DNA of 64,000 bases from Pseudomonadota bacterium (GCA_947449495.1 CANFSB010000001.1:1-64000), one strand, 5' to 3'; positions 1 through 11,266 are shown, counted from the stretch's first letter. A program made the numbers and translations. Notes: a model not told the origin generated them from the letters alone.

Positions 1-936
1 CTTACCAGCGCCGTTGCCCCCGTGCACCACCCAGCACTGGCCGGCTTGCACAGTGAAGGTAATATCGCGCAGCAGCCGCGTACCTTCGGCATACACGCAC
101 GCTTTGCGCAGTTGCAGTAGCGGCTCGCGGTGCGCAGTGATGTGCGGCTTAGCTGTTAAACGGCGCTTTACAGTGGCGGCTGCAACAGGCACCGCATCAG
201 ACACCGAAAAGGCACGGCGCAAGGCAGCGGCTGTGAGCTTGCCGGCCTGTTGCAACTGCCCGTCCCGCAGCACTGCCAGATGGGTGGCCGAGCGCGGCAT
301 GTCCAGCGCATGGTGAGTGGTATAGACCCACGGCAATCGTGAGCGCGCACCGGCATCGAGCCGCTGCAACAGGCGCTGGCGATGGGCTGTATCGAGCCCA
401 CTGCAGACTTCATCTAGCAGCAATAGCGCAGGCCGCGTGGCCAATGCGCGGGCCAGCAGCACCAAACGCCGCTCGCCGTACGAGAGCGTCAGAAAACGCC
501 GCCGTGCCAGATGCGCGATATGCAGTTGTGTCAGTAGCCGCGTGATCTGCAGCCTATCGGCTGCTGTCAGTCGATCCAATGGAATGTCGCTACGATACAG
601 GCCAGTGCCCACCACAGCCGCTGCAGTGAAGTTCCACTCGTAACGCTCGTAGCGATCCTGCCGCTCGGGACCCAGATACGTGATGTGCTCTTTGGCCAGC
701 AGCGGCTGATCCAGGTGCTGGCCCTGCCAGTGATAGATGCGCTGCGCGTTGGCATCGGGCGATGGCCACACATCTCCAGCGATGAGTTTGAGCAACTGCG
801 TCTTGCCCGCACCATTGCCACCCGCCAGCACCCAGCGCTGGCCGGGCTGTATCTGCCAGCTGATGTCCTGCAGCACAGCTCTACCCTCATAGGCCAGGCT
901 GACCTGCTGCAACTGCACACCCATCAGCGCGCGCAT
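1..936 (-). CDS. ABC transporter with tandem ATP-binding domains, ModF/PhrA-like; C-terminus truncated by window edge
   Basis: Reverse-strand reading from ATG at 936 is open to base 1: MRALMGVQLQQVSLAYEGRAVLQDISW...GGNGAGKTQLLKL...LSYGERRLVLLARALATRPALLLLDEVCSGLD...; a second Walker A (GGNGAGK) lies at the window edge. Not in the ORF track because it has no stop in the window. Confidence 0.85.
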   Translation of the reverse strand, partial: MRALMGVQLQQVSLAYEGRAVLQDISWQIQPGQRWVLAGGNGAGKTQLLKLIAGDVWPSPDANAQRIYHWQGQHLDQPLLAKEHITYLGPERQDRYERYEWNFTAAAVVGTGLYRSDIPLDRLTAADRLQITRLLTQLHIAHLARRRFLTLSYGERRLVLLARALATRPALLLLDEVCSGLDTAHRQRLLQRLDAGARSRLPWVYTTHHALDMPRSATHLAVLRDGQLQQAGKLTAAALRRAFSVSDAVPVAAATVKRRLTAKPHITAHREPLLQLRKACVYAEGTRLLRDITFTVQAGQCWVVHGGNGAGK

Positions 937-938
937 GG

Positions 939-1769
939 CTAGCCCAGGTCGAGTTTGCTGAGCACGGTGGCAGCGATCTCTTCGATCGACTTGGTCGTGG
1001 ACGACAGCGTGGGGATGCCTTCGCGCTGCATCAGCGCTTCGGCCTGATTCACTTCCATCAGGCAGGTGGGCAATGCGGCATATCGGCTGCCGGGGCGACG
1101 TTCGTTGCGCACTTCAGACAAGCGCTCGGGGCTGATGGTAAGGCCGAACAACTTGGCCTTATAACGGTACAACACCTCGGGCAGCCGGCCGCGCTCGAAG
1201 TCTTCGGGGATGAGCGGATAGTTGGCTGCCTTCACGCCGTGCTGCACCGCCAAGTACAGCGTAGTGGGTGTTTTACCGGAGCGTGAAACACCCACCAAAA
1301 TCACGTCGGCGATTTCCAGATCTTTGTGTAACTGACCGTCGTCGTGTGCCATCGAAAAGTGAATGGCATCGATACGCTGTTTGTAGTCCTCGGATGCGGC
1401 CACGGCGTGAAAGCGCCCCATGGTATGCGTGGACTTGACGCCAAACTCCGCCTCCAGTGGTTCCACAAAGGTAGCAATCAGATCCAGGAACATGGCATTG
1501 GCACGGCGCACGATGGCATTGATCGGCTCGTTGACTAGCGTGCTAAAAATGATCGGCCGCATGCCATCGAGCTTGCCCTGCTGGTTGATGCGCTCGACCG
1601 CCTCCTGCGCCTTGTCGGGCGTATCGGTGAACGGCAAGCGTATTTCGCGCAGCCGCTGCCCCTCAAACTGCGACAGCAGGGAGTGGCCAAACGTCTCGGC
1701 AGTGATGCCGGTGCCGTCAGAGACAAAGAACACGGTCCGGTCGGCAGGTCGGGTGCGCGCGTCCGTCAT
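939..1769 (-). CDS. ppsR: Phosphoenolpyruvate synthase regulatory protein (bifunctional kinase/pyrophosphorylase)
   Basis: MTDARTRPADRTVFFVSDGTGITAETFGHSLLSQF...GVSRSGKTPTTLYLA; divergent from ppsA. Start placed at the internal Met. Confidence 0.95.
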   Translation of the reverse strand: MTDARTRPADRTVFFVSDGTGITAETFGHSLLSQFEGQRLREIRLPFTDTPDKAQEAVERINQQGKLDGMRPIIFSTLVNEPINAIVRRANAMFLDLIATFVEPLEAEFGVKSTHTMGRFHAVAASEDYKQRIDAIHFSMAHDDGQLHKDLEIADVILVGVSRSGKTPTTLYLAVQHGVKAANYPLIPEDFERGRLPEVLYRYKAKLFGLTISPERLSEVRNERRPGSRYAALPTCLMEVNQAEALMQREGIPTLSSTTKSIEEIAATVLSKLDLG

Positions 1770-1865
1770 GGACACCTCGGGTGCAAGAGTATTAGTACAT
1801 TCTGGCCGCGCCGCTGCCAAAAGGCTAAGTTAAGCTGATTCACCCCTACCTTTGCAGGACACTTC

Positions 1866-4274
1866 ATGACGCGTCACGACGGCCACTATGTGTTGCCCTT
1901 CGAGCAGTTGCGTATGACCGATGTGGACTCGGTGGGCGGTAAAAACGCCTCACTGGGCGAATTGATCAGCCAACTCACCGAAGCCGGTGTACGGGTGCCC
2001 GGCGGTTTTGCCACCACAGCAGAGGCATTTCGCGACTTTCTAAAGGCCAGTGGCCTAGACACCCGTATTCGCAACGCACTGGATGCTCTGGACGCCAGCA
2101 ACGTTACGGATCTGGCACGCGTGGGCGCCCAAATCCGCCAGTGGGTACTCGAGGCACCGCTACCGGCTCGGCTGGAGGCGGACATCCGCAGCGCCTACGC
2201 CGTACTGTCGGCGCGCTGTGGCGAGGGCGTCTCGTTTGCCGTGCGCTCGTCGGCCACTGCCGAAGATCTACCCGATGCGTCGTTTGCAGGCCAGCAAGAG
2301 TCTTACTTGAATGTGGCGGGCATCGACAATGTGCTCGATCGCATCCGCCACGTGTTTGCGTCGCTGTACAACGACCGGGCCATTTCCTATCGCGTGCACA
2401 AGGGCTTTGCACATCACGATGTGGCGCTGTCAGCGGGTGTGCAGCAGATGGTGCGCAGCGACCTTGCTTCCTCGGGCGTGATGTTCACCATGGACACCGA
2501 GTCAGGCTTTCCTGACGTAGTGCTCATCACGGCCTCTTATGGCTTGGGCGAGACCATCGTGCAGGGCGCAGTCAATCCCGACGAGTACTACGTTCACAAG
2601 CCAATGCTCGCAGCCGGCAAGCAGGCCATCATCCGTCGGCAGCTGGGCTCCAAGCTGATCAAGATGGAGTTCGCCGATGCCGCACACGGCAGTCGCAGCG
2701 TGCGCACCGTCGATGTGCCAACCGCAGATCGCGGCCGTTATTGCCTATCAAATGCCGATGCCTCAGAGCTGGCACGTTACGCCGTGGAAATAGAGCGCCA
2801 CTACGGCCGGCCGATGGACATCGAGTGGGGCATTGATGGCATAGACGGTCGTCTGTACATCCTGCAAGCGCGCCCCGAAACCGTGAAGTCACAGAGCGGG
2901 CACCGGCAGCAGCGCTACAAGCTCAAGGCCCACTCCACCGTGCTGGCCAGTGGCCGCGCCATCGGCCAAAAGGTCGGTGCCGGCCCGGTGCGTCTGGTAG
3001 AGGACGCACGCGACATGGAACGCGTGCAACCCGGCGATGTGCTGGTTACCGATATGACCGACCCGAATTGGGAACCGGTGATGAAGCGCGCCTCAGCCAT
3101 CGTCACCAACCGCGGCGGGCGCACCTGTCATGCCGCCATCATTGCGCGCGAACTGGGCATTCCTGCGGTGGTGGGCTGTGGTGATGCCACAGAGAAGCTT
3201 GCAGATGGCATCGCGGTGACAGTGTCTTGCTCGGAAGGCGACACGGGCCACGTCTATGAAGGTCTGCTCGAAACAGAGATCACCGAGACGGCCGACGGCC
3301 CGCTGCCACCCCTGCCCACCAAGATCATGATGAACGTGGGCAACCCGCAACTGGCCTTTGAGTTCGCGCAGATCCCCAATCAGGGCGTGGGTCTGGCGCG
3401 ACTTGAGTTCATCATCAACAACAATATCGGCGTACACCCCAAGGCCATCCTTGATTGGCCCAATGTCGATGCCGACCTTAAGCGCGCAGTCACTGCACTG
3501 TCGCGCGGCCACGAATCCCCGCGGGCTTTTTATGTGGACAAAGTCGCCGAGGGCGTCGCCACCATCGCTGCCGCGTTTTGGCCGCGACCAGTGATCGTGC
3601 GGCTGTCGGACTTTAAGTCCAACGAATACCGCAAGCTCATCGGCGGCTCACGCTATGAGCCCGAAGAAGAAAACCCGATGCTGGGTTTTCGTGGTGCGTC
3701 GCGCTATGTGTCGGCCGACTTTGCCGAATGCTTCCAACTGGAGTGCGAGGCCATGCGCCGCGTGCGCGACGAGATGGGCCTCACCAACGTCGAACTGATG
3801 GTGCCGTTCGTACGCACCGTGGGCGAAGCAGCCGCCGTGGTCGAACTGCTGGCGCGCAATGGCCTGACGCGTGGCAGCGGTGCCAACGCCGATGGCAGCG
3901 GTGGTCTGCGCCTGATCATGATGTGTGAGATCCCCAGCAACGCGCTGCTGGCCGAGGACTTCCTGCAGTACTTTGATGGCTTCTCTATCGGCTCCAACGA
4001 CCTCACCCAACTGACGCTGGGACTGGATCGCGATTCAGCGCTGGTGGCAGCAGCCTTTGATGAACGCGATCCAGCCGTCAAGCAACTGCTGGCACGTGCC
4101 ATCAGTGCGTGTCGCGCGGCCGGGAAATATGTGGGCATTTGCGGTCAGGGCCCTTCAGACCATCCGGATCTGGCTGCCTGGCTCATCGAGCAGGGCATTA
4201 CCTCTATATCGCTCAACCCCGACACGGTAGTCGACACCTGGCGCAGCCTGGGTGGCGTGCACGGTCCGCAGTGA
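1866..4274 (+). CDS. ppsA: Phosphoenolpyruvate synthase
   Basis: 802 aa; [40 protein letters not shown] (phospho-His domain), C-terminal PEP-binding domain [15 protein letters not shown]. Confidence 0.97.
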   Translation: MTRHDGHYVLPFEQLRMTDVDSVGGKNASLGELISQLTEAGVRVPGGFATTAEAFRDFLKASGLDTRIRNALDALDASNVTDLARVGAQIRQWVLEAPLPARLEADIRSAYAVLSARCGEGVSFAVRSSATAEDLPDASFAGQQESYLNVAGIDNVLDRIRHVFASLYNDRAISYRVHKGFAHHDVALSAGVQQMVRSDLASSGVMFTMDTESGFPDVVLITASYGLGETIVQGAVNPDEYYVHKPMLAAGKQAIIRRQLGSKLIKMEFADAAHGSRSVRTVDVPTADRGRYCLSNADASELARYAVEIERHYGRPMDIEWGIDGIDGRLYILQARPETVKSQSGHRQQRYKLKAHSTVLASGRAIGQKVGAGPVRLVEDARDMERVQPGDVLVTDMTDPNWEPVMKRASAIVTNRGGRTCHAAIIARELGIPAVVGCGDATEKLADGIAVTVSCSEGDTGHVYEGLLETEITETADGPLPPLPTKIMMNVGNPQLAFEFAQIPNQGVGLARLEFIINNNIGVHPKAILDWPNVDADLKRAVTALSRGHESPRAFYVDKVAEGVATIAAAFWPRPVIVRLSDFKSNEYRKLIGGSRYEPEEENPMLGFRGASRYVSADFAECFQLECEAMRRVRDEMGLTNVELMVPFVRTVGEAAAVVELLARNGLTRGSGANADGSGGLRLIMMCEIPSNALLAEDFLQYFDGFSIGSNDLTQLTLGLDRDSALVAAAFDERDPAVKQLLARAISACRAAGKYVGICGQGPSDHPDLAAWLIEQGITSISLNPDTVVDTWRSLGGVHGPQ

Positions 4275-5131
4275 AGTCGCTACCCCAGGCGCTGCTCTGT
4301 CTGGTGCTGGCGCTGAGCTGCAGCGGTGCCAGCGCTGCCACTAATCTGCTCAACATCACCTATGCCACGGTCGGCGGCAAAGCCCTGCGACTGGACCTGC
4401 ACCTGCCCACCAGCACCCGCCATCCACCGTTGGTGATCTATGTGCATGGCGGCGCATGGAGTGCCGGTGACAAGACGCAATACCCGGCGTTCTTGGTGGA
4501 GCGTGGCTATGCCGTAGCCAGCGTCGACTTTCGTTCAACCGACGAAGCTCCGTTTCCCGCCAACATGCACGACATCAAGGCAGCCATCCGCTTCCTGCGT
4601 GCACGCGCCGAAAGCTATGGCTATGACGGCCAGCACATCGCGCTAAGTGGCGCCTCATCAGGTGGCCATCTGGCAGCGCTTGTGGGAGTAACAGCTGACG
4701 ACAAGGCCATGGAAGGCACATTGGGCGATTACCCGGGCACGTCATCCACGGTGCAGGGGATTGTCAGTTGGTTTGGTGCCAGCAATCTCACCACTATCCT
4801 GGCGCAGTCCACACCGTTTGGACTTAGCGTACGCGAGCCGGCGCTGCGCAAGCTGTTGGGTGATACGGCCGATAAAGTGCCAGACCTTGCGCAACAAGCC
4901 AGCCCGGTGTTTCACATCAGCAAGGATGATCCACCGGCCCTGCTGCTGCATGGCGACCAGGACCGGCAGATGCCCATCAATCAACTGCACGAACTGCAGG
5001 GCGCCTATGAAGCGGCGGGGCTGACCGTGGAAACGCTGATCCTGCACGGTGTGGGGCATGACAGCGGCCCGTTCTTTACTGGGGCACCGTCTGAAGTTGT
5101 GGTGGCCTTTTTGCGGCGCACCATCGGCTGA
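4271..5131 (+). CDS. Secreted alpha/beta hydrolase (esterase/lipase-like)
   Basis: GTG start overlapping the ppsA stop; signal peptide [31 protein letters not shown] oxyanion motif, GASSGGH nucleophile, catalytic Asp/His region. Confidence 0.85.
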   Translation: MKSLPQALLCLVLALSCSGASAATNLLNITYATVGGKALRLDLHLPTSTRHPPLVIYVHGGAWSAGDKTQYPAFLVERGYAVASVDFRSTDEAPFPANMHDIKAAIRFLRARAESYGYDGQHIALSGASSGGHLAALVGVTADDKAMEGTLGDYPGTSSTVQGIVSWFGASNLTTILAQSTPFGLSVREPALRKLLGDTADKVPDLAQQASPVFHISKDDPPALLLHGDQDRQMPINQLHELQGAYEAAGLTVETLILHGVGHDSGPFFTGAPSEVVVAFLRRTIG

Positions 5132-5140
5132 CCTGACGCG

Positions 5141-5347
5141 TTATTCGCGCGCGCTCTGACAGGCTATGCACAACCGTGCACCGGGCAGCGCCTGGCGCCG
5201 GGCCAGCGGGATCTGGGCGTTGCACTCCTCGCAGTTGGGCAATCCCGGACCGCTGGCCTGCTGCGCGCGCAGCTTAGCCAGCGCATCCTGGATGCTGTCA
5301 TCGATCTGCTGCTGCACCGCACCATCGGCGGTCCACCCACCTGCCAT
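5141..5347 (-). CDS. DksA/TraR-type C4 zinc-finger protein (YbiI-like)
   Basis: 68 aa with CEECNAQIPLARRQALPGARLCIACQ. Confidence 0.8.
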   Translation of the reverse strand: MAGGWTADGAVQQQIDDSIQDALAKLRAQQASGPGLPNCEECNAQIPLARRQALPGARLCIACQSARE

Positions 5348-5359
5348 GACTGACGGCTC

Positions 5360-6073
5360 TTAGCGAGCGCCGCTTTCCTTTTTAACCAGAAACGCGATGA
5401 GATCGGTGTAATCGGTTGCCGCGGAGAGCATGGAGTTGTTGATGCGGTATTTACCGGCGACCAGCAAAGTCGGCGTGCCTTCAACCAAGTAGGCTTTGAC
5501 CAGCGCGTCGCTCTGCTTCATGCGCGTCTCGACAGAAAACGACTTGGCAGCTTGCACAAACTGTTCAGCAGTCACGCCACCGCGCGACGCATAAAACCGC
5601 GCCACATCTTCGATGCTGGGCTGGCGCGACTTGAGGCGCTGCGTCTGCGTGTCGACCACTGCAAGCGGGCCATCCGGACCCCAGATAGCAGTGAACATCG
5701 CGCCGTGGCTCTTATCGGCAATGCCCAATGCCTGTGCCGTGATGAACGAACGCTGGAACAGCGGCCAAGACTCTGAAGAGTTCCAAGAGGCATGCACAAA
5801 GTTGAGTTGCGCGTTGGCAGGCAGACTCGCCTTGATCTTTTCGACCATGCTTTGGAACTGGAAGCAGGCAGGACAGCCGTAGGAGAACACTTCCGTGACC
5901 TCGACCTTGCCGGCCGGCACCTGAGTCGGCTGCGCGGGGCGCAGCACGGTGTAGTGGCGACCCTCCACCCACTTGGAAGCATCAGCAGCCGTTGCCACAC
6001 CCAGCGTGCTGCCCAGCAGCAGCGCGGCCATTCCCAGCAGTGCCCGTCGTGCCATCGTCATGTGTTGCCCCAT
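5360..6073 (-). CDS. dsbA: Thiol:disulfide interchange protein DsbA
   Basis: Signal peptide MARRALLGMAALLLGSTLGVATA; VTEVFSYGCPACFQFQ; cis-Pro loop EGTPTLLV. Internal start preferred. Confidence 0.88.
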   Translation of the reverse strand: MGQHMTMARRALLGMAALLLGSTLGVATAADASKWVEGRHYTVLRPAQPTQVPAGKVEVTEVFSYGCPACFQFQSMVEKIKASLPANAQLNFVHASWNSSESWPLFQRSFITAQALGIADKSHGAMFTAIWGPDGPLAVVDTQTQRLKSRQPSIEDVARFYASRGGVTAEQFVQAAKSFSVETRMKQSDALVKAYLVEGTPTLLVAGKYRINNSMLSAATDYTDLIAFLVKKESGAR

Positions 6074-6142
6074 GTTGTGTGGTGAGATGCTGTCAGTCCC
6101 GTGCGCGGATTTTCGCATGACCGGGCAGCAAACGGCAGCACC

Positions 6143-6682
6143 ATGGCACTCGGCAGCACGATTTACACCTTCGACATCAACCTGGCCGACGTGGACCGCG
6201 GGGTCTATGAGACGTTGAACCTGCGCGTGGCGCAGCACCCCAGCGAAACGCAGGACTATCTGCTGACGCGCGTGTTGGCCTATTGCCTGCAGTACACCGA
6301 GGGCATCGCCTTTTCCAAGGGGCTGTCAGATCCGGACGAGCCGGCCATTGCGGTGCGCGATCTGACCGGCGTCCTGAAGGCTTGGATAGACATCGGCCTG
6401 CCCGAGCCGGCGCGACTGCACCGCGCCAGCAAGGCTGCGCCGCAGGTGGTGGTCTACGCGCACAAGGACCCGACGTTGTGGCTGCAGCGTCTGGCAGAGG
6501 CCAAGATCCATCGCGCCGAGCATTTGCAGGTGTATGCGCTGGATCGCGACTGGCTGACGCAACTGGTGGCGCGTTTGGAGCGGCGTATGCAGTGGTCGCT
6601 GTCGCGCTCCGAAGGGCAGATCTATCTGGGTCTGGGCGATGACACGCTGGAGATGACGTTGCCGCTCGCAGCGCCGACCTAA
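6143..6682 (+). CDS. yaeQ: YaeQ family protein
   Basis: MALGSTIYTFDINLADVDRGVYETLNLRVAQHPSETQDYLLTRVLAYCLQYTEGIAFSKGLSDPDEPAI. Confidence 0.9.
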   Translation: MALGSTIYTFDINLADVDRGVYETLNLRVAQHPSETQDYLLTRVLAYCLQYTEGIAFSKGLSDPDEPAIAVRDLTGVLKAWIDIGLPEPARLHRASKAAPQVVVYAHKDPTLWLQRLAEAKIHRAEHLQVYALDRDWLTQLVARLERRMQWSLSRSEGQIYLGLGDDTLEMTLPLAAPT

Positions 6683-6728
6683 GCTCACAACAAGAGCGCG
6701 TTGAAGATAAGGACTCTTTTGGATCTAT

Positions 6729-6805
6729 TGGTGCGCCCGGACGGATTCGAACCGCCGACCAACTGGTTCGAAGCCAGCTACTCTATCCAACTGAGCTACG
6801 GGCGC
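6729..6805 (-). tRNA. tRNA-Arg (anticodon UCG)
   Basis: Reverse complement GCGCCCGTAGCTCAGTTGGATAGAGTAGCTGGCTTCGAACCAGTTGGTCGGCGGTTCGAATCCGTCCGGGCGCACCA folds as a cloverleaf; anticodon loop CTTCGAA; CCA is encoded. Confidence 0.95.
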
Positions 6806-6901
6806 GCTCTCGTCAGATGGTCTTACAAGTCTCCTTGCACACGCAAGGACAACTTAGCGCAACGCCCCGCAAACCACATTGCAAGCACGGCGGTATAAAA
6901 C

Positions 6902-8002
6902 ATGGGCCTTTTTGATTTCTTCGGCTTTTTCGGCACGATCTACGAGCATCCGGTCCTCTCGCTGCTGATTTTTATAGGGGTGTTGGCCCTGATTTTTAAA
7001 TTATTGGGCGGAGACGAAGCGCGAGTTGCTTTGAAGGGCATTGGCCTGATTGTCGCCTCTTACTTCACAGCGCCCTTTCGCTTCCTGCAACGCGTGCTGG
7101 CCATGTTCAAGAAAACCGAGGCGCTTGAACAGCCCTTCCGCAATACGCGCCAACATCTGCTGTTTCAAGCCAACCGGCTGCAATACGTTGCCATCGTCAT
7201 CTGTGCCCTGTTGTGGCTTTCCGGCGGCGTAGTCTCGGCACTGATAGCGCTGTACCCACGCGACGAGATTGCCAGCCAAGCACTGCTCAGTGACTCCTTG
7301 GCAGCAGCAAAGTCCGGCCTAGCTGATGCACAAAAGAAACTGGATGAATCTAACCGGGTCGATTTCCTCGACTCTCTGAAGGCCAAGAGCACAACAGCGC
7401 AGACGACCAACGCCACCGCAATTGCCGGTCGCGACAAAGCAGTTGCAGCGCTCAAATCTGGCAGCACAGGACTCAACGTAACAGGTGCAATCCAATCGAT
7501 TTTGCAAACCGACTCCATAGAGTCTGCAGAGACAGAAATTGAGCGATTACAAACGGAGATCAACGAGAAGTGCACCAGCTGGAACGATTACAACGAAGCA
7601 AAGTGCGCCGTGGTGCTCCAGTTGTTTGGTGCGGTCAGTTCATCTCATCAAGCTGTTCTTGAGTCCGCAGACGCTGCCAATGCTGCCGCCTCGGCAGTGG
7701 TTAACGCGGCGCGAGCGCATGGTGACGCAGAGCTGGAAGTTCTCTCCCTCACGGAAAGGGTTCGAGCGGCCCAAGTTGCCCATGATGAAAACTCCCTGCT
7801 GAATTTCAGCTGGCTCAAAAGGCACGTCGGCAGCGCCCTTAAAATATTGATCACGACCTTTTTGTCGGTCATTGGTTTTGTTTGGATTGCCGCCATAGGT
7901 GCCGACATCTTCAGTTGGCTGCTTTTGATGATGCTGGCCCTCGAAAAACGGGGCCAAGACCGGTTGCGCAGGCCAGATCAGGGCGGCGATGGCCCCCAGT
8001 GA
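6902..8002 (+). CDS. Hypothetical membrane protein with central coiled-coil-like region
   Basis: 366 aa; hydrophobic N-terminal segments (VLSLLIFIGVLALIFKLL, LQYVAIVICALLWLSGGVVSALIAL), Ala/Asp/Lys-rich middle, C-terminal hydrophobic pair. No family recognised. Confidence 0.7.
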   Translation: MGLFDFFGFFGTIYEHPVLSLLIFIGVLALIFKLLGGDEARVALKGIGLIVASYFTAPFRFLQRVLAMFKKTEALEQPFRNTRQHLLFQANRLQYVAIVICALLWLSGGVVSALIALYPRDEIASQALLSDSLAAAKSGLADAQKKLDESNRVDFLDSLKAKSTTAQTTNATAIAGRDKAVAALKSGSTGLNVTGAIQSILQTDSIESAETEIERLQTEINEKCTSWNDYNEAKCAVVLQLFGAVSSSHQAVLESADAANAAASAVVNAARAHGDAELEVLSLTERVRAAQVAHDENSLLNFSWLKRHVGSALKILITTFLSVIGFVWIAAIGADIFSWLLLMMLALEKRGQDRLRRPDQGGDGPQ

Positions 8003-8100
8003 CCAGTTAAAGGCCGCCACCTCACAACAGGCTGGCCCCGCCGCGCAGTCGCTCTTACACTAGCCGGCAGCCTATGGCCGACCAACTCTCGGGAGATTCC

Positions 8101-8469
8101 ATGAAACGCTCTGCTGTTCTGCTCGTCCTTGCCGCATTTGCCGCCGTGCCCGCCTTTGCCGACTGCACCTATCCGAAGGCGCCTGCCGCCATTCCGGACG
8201 GTAAAACCGCCTCGATCGACGCCATGGTTGCCGCCAACAAAGCGGTCAAGCAATACAACGTCGACATCGAAAACTATCTGGGCTGCATTAAGACCGAGCT
8301 GGACGAGAGCCTCTCGCGCCAGAACGACACGCTGTCCGAAGATCAGAAAAAGGCGATGAACCTGCTGCACGCGCAGAAGAACAATGCCGCTATCGATGAA
8401 CTTCAGTCGATTGCCGCACGCCTTAACGAGCAGATCCGCATCTACAAGGCGGCTCACCCGTCGAAGTAA
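8101..8469 (+). CDS. Small secreted hypothetical protein
   Basis: Signal peptide MKRSAVLLVLAAFAAVPAFA|DC; helical mature region. Confidence 0.75.
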   Translation: MKRSAVLLVLAAFAAVPAFADCTYPKAPAAIPDGKTASIDAMVAANKAVKQYNVDIENYLGCIKTELDESLSRQNDTLSEDQKKAMNLLHAQKNNAAIDELQSIAARLNEQIRIYKAAHPSK

Positions 8470-8509
8470 ACCTTCGATCGGACTGCGTCGCCCGGAGGGG
8501 CTGGCACCA

Positions 8510-9715
8510 ATGCTGACCCCTGCCGATGCCCAACGCCTGATCGGGCAGACCCTTGCCTGTCTGCCGATTGAATCCCTACCCGTGGGCCACACGGCAGGGT
8601 CAATCCTGCGTGAAAACGTCTATGCCGAGCGCGACCAACCGCCCTTCGATCGGGTGTCTATGGATGGCATCGCTCTACAGGCTGCCAGTGTGCAGTCCGG
8701 GCAGCGCAGCTTTGCCATCCAAGGAATGCAGGCCGCGGGCGATCCGCCTCTGTCGCTGACCTCCAGTCAACACTGCATCGAGGCGATGACCGGTGCCATG
8801 CTGCCTGCAGGCTGCGATTGCGTGATTCCCGTCGAGCGCATCACCGTCACCGATGGCATAGCGCACCTCGACAAAGATCTGACAGTCGAAGTGAGTCAAA
8901 ACGTACACCGCCGTGGCAGTGATCAACTGCAGGGCCAGTTACTGCTCAGTGCAGGCACGCCGCTGGCGCCGCCGGATGTGGCGGTAGCGGCTGGTGCCGG
9001 CATGGCACGGCTACGCGTCGGCGAGCAACCGTCGGTGATGGTGATTTCCACCGGCAATGAACTGATCGAGCCTGGCGAACCGATTAAGCCCTGGCAGCTG
9101 CGTCGCTCCAATGCCTATGGCATAGCCGCCACGCTGCGCCATCACGGCTTTGCCAGGGTTGGCGATGACCATCTGCCCGATGACGCAGAGGTCTTAAAGC
9201 AACGGCTGCATCAACACCTGCAAAGCTATAACGTGCTGATCCTCTCCGGTGGCGTGTCGATGGGCAAACTCGACCTGGTGCCCGCAGCACTGGCCAGCTG
9301 TGGCGTGCGAGAAGTGTTCCATCGCATCGCGCAACGACCGGGCAAGCCCATGTGGTTTGGTATCGGTTCCGAGGGCCAGGCGGTGTTTGCGCTGCCTGGC
9401 AACCCGGTATCCACTATGGTGTGCCTGTCGCGTTATGTAGTGCCGGCACTGATCAACGCCATGGGCGCTGCACCGGGCACCGCGTCACCGGCCAAAATTG
9501 CGCTGGCGACACCGGTAAACTGGAACTCCTCGTTTACTGGCTTTGTTCCGGTCAAACTGGACACCGACGAGTGGGGTCGCAGCTGGGCTGTTGCCGCACC
9601 GCACAATGGCTCCGGTGATTTCGCCGCATTGGCTGGTACTGTGGGCTTTGTTGAACTGCCGCCCGGCCCTGCGGTCTACCCCAAAGGATTTGTGACCCGC
9701 CTGTACCGGTGGTAA
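8510..9715 (+). CDS. moeA: Molybdopterin molybdenumtransferase MoeA
   Basis: RVSMDGIAL, GAMLPAGCDCVIPVE, ISTGNEL, ILSGGVSMGKLDLVP, FALPGNPVSTMV. Confidence 0.93.
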   Translation: MLTPADAQRLIGQTLACLPIESLPVGHTAGSILRENVYAERDQPPFDRVSMDGIALQAASVQSGQRSFAIQGMQAAGDPPLSLTSSQHCIEAMTGAMLPAGCDCVIPVERITVTDGIAHLDKDLTVEVSQNVHRRGSDQLQGQLLLSAGTPLAPPDVAVAAGAGMARLRVGEQPSVMVISTGNELIEPGEPIKPWQLRRSNAYGIAATLRHHGFARVGDDHLPDDAEVLKQRLHQHLQSYNVLILSGGVSMGKLDLVPAALASCGVREVFHRIAQRPGKPMWFGIGSEGQAVFALPGNPVSTMVCLSRYVVPALINAMGAAPGTASPAKIALATPVNWNSSFTGFVPVKLDTDEWGRSWAVAAPHNGSGDFAALAGTVGFVELPPGPAVYPKGFVTRLYRW

Positions 9716-9729
9716 GGCGAATACCCAGC

Positions 9730-10770
9730 ATGAACACAGACACACCCATTGCCCAGCCAGCGATCGATGCGCTGCGCCGTCCGCTGCGCGACCTGCGCAT
9801 TTCGGTGATGGACCGCTGCAACTTCCGTTGCCCGTATTGCATGCCGCGTGAGCGCTTTCACGAGCATTACCCATTTCTCAAGACTAGCGAGCGGCTGGAC
9901 TTCACCGAGATCCTGCGCCTCACGCGGCTGTTTGTGCCGCTGGGTGTGCGCAAGCTGCGCATCACCGGTGGCGAGCCTTTGCTGCGCGTGAACCTGGCCG
10001 AGTTGATCGGCGATCTGCATGGCATTGATGGCATCGACGACATCGCGCTGACCACCAACGGTGTGTTGCTGTCGCGCTATGCCTCAGAACTTAAGGCGGC
10101 AGGACTGTCACGCGTGACGGTGAGCTTGGACAGCCTCGACCAAGACATCTTTGCTCAGATGAACGGTGGCATGGGCCGCGTCACCGAAGTGCTTGAAGGC
10201 ATCGAGCATGCTCAGGCAGCAGGTCTGGGTCCGATCAAGGTCAACGCGGTCATCCAGCGCGGCGTCAACGAAAGCGGTGTGATCGATCTGATTGAGCGCT
10301 TTCGCGGCACCGGCGTCACCGTGCGCTTTATCGAATACATGGATGTGGGCAACCGCAATGACTGGCGTGAACAGCTGGTGGTGCCCTCACGCGATCTTGT
10401 CGAGCAAATCGGCGCGCGCTGGCCACTGCATGCGGTCAAGCCCGACTATGTCGGCGAAGTGGCGCGTCGCTATGCGTTTGATGATGGGCAGGGCGAAGTG
10501 GGCTTCATCTCATCGGTCACGCAACCGTTTTGCGGTGCGTGCTCGCGTGCGCGACTGTCGTCAGATGGATCGCTCTACACCTGTCTGTTTGCGCAGACCG
10601 GCACCGATCTGCGTGGCCCGCTGCGCAGTGGCGCCAGCGATGCAGAGATGGATGCGTTGCTGCGCGGGCTGTGGCAGACACGTGGCGATCGCTACAGTGA
10701 ACAGCGCGCTGTGCTGCGCTCACGCAGCGACAGCCAACCCAAAATCGAAATGAATTACATCGGCGGCTGA
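9730..10770 (+). CDS. moaA: GTP 3',8-cyclase MoaA (radical SAM)
   Basis: [26 protein letters not shown]-terminal cluster [21 protein letters not shown]. Confidence 0.97.
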   Translation: MNTDTPIAQPAIDALRRPLRDLRISVMDRCNFRCPYCMPRERFHEHYPFLKTSERLDFTEILRLTRLFVPLGVRKLRITGGEPLLRVNLAELIGDLHGIDGIDDIALTTNGVLLSRYASELKAAGLSRVTVSLDSLDQDIFAQMNGGMGRVTEVLEGIEHAQAAGLGPIKVNAVIQRGVNESGVIDLIERFRGTGVTVRFIEYMDVGNRNDWREQLVVPSRDLVEQIGARWPLHAVKPDYVGEVARRYAFDDGQGEVGFISSVTQPFCGACSRARLSSDGSLYTCLFAQTGTDLRGPLRSGASDAEMDALLRGLWQTRGDRYSEQRAVLRSRSDSQPKIEMNYIGG

Positions 10771-10771
10771 C

Positions 10772-11266
10772 ATGGCAACCAAGAAATCCGGCCTGACGCA
10801 TCTGGATGCTGCCAACCGGCCCACCATGGTGGATGTGGGCGCCAAGGCCGTCACGCGCCGTGAGGCAGTAGCCGAGGCCCTCATAAAGCTGCCGACCAAT
10901 GTGGCGCGCGAACTGGCGGCCACCGGCCATCGCACCAAGAAAGGCCCGGTGTTCGACACCGCCATCATCGCCGGCACACTGGCGGTCAAGCGCACTCATG
11001 AACTGATTCCCTTTTGCCATCCCTTGCCGGTGGATCATGTGTCCATCGAAGTGCTGCCACGACGTGGTGGCCTGCGCATCACCTGCAAAGTGGCCGTAGA
11101 GCATCGCACCGGCGTAGAAATGGAAGCACTGACCGGCGCCAGCGTTGCCGCACTGACCATCTATGACATGTGCAAAGCGCTGTCGCATGACATCGTCATC
11201 GAGCAAGTGCGACTGATGGCCAAGCGCGGTGGCAAGCGCGACTTCAAGCGCAAGGCTGGCGCATGA
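10772..11266 (+). CDS. moaC: Cyclic pyranopterin monophosphate synthase MoaC
   Basis: [74 protein letters not shown]. Confidence 0.97.
   Translation: MATKKSGLTHLDAANRPTMVDVGAKAVTRREAVAEALIKLPTNVARELAATGHRTKKGPVFDTAIIAGTLAVKRTHELIPFCHPLPVDHVSIEVLPRRGGLRITCKVAVEHRTGVEMEALTGASVAALTIYDMCKALSHDIVIEQVRLMAKRGGKRDFKRKAGA

Noticed and set aside
6729-6805. tRNA-Arg as an integration site for a mobile island
   Set aside because: I could not find a duplicated tRNA 3' end, integrase or other mobility genes nearby.
10517-11206. 229-aa minus-strand ORF opposite moaA/moaC
   Set aside because: Overlaps two unambiguous genes and has no domain.
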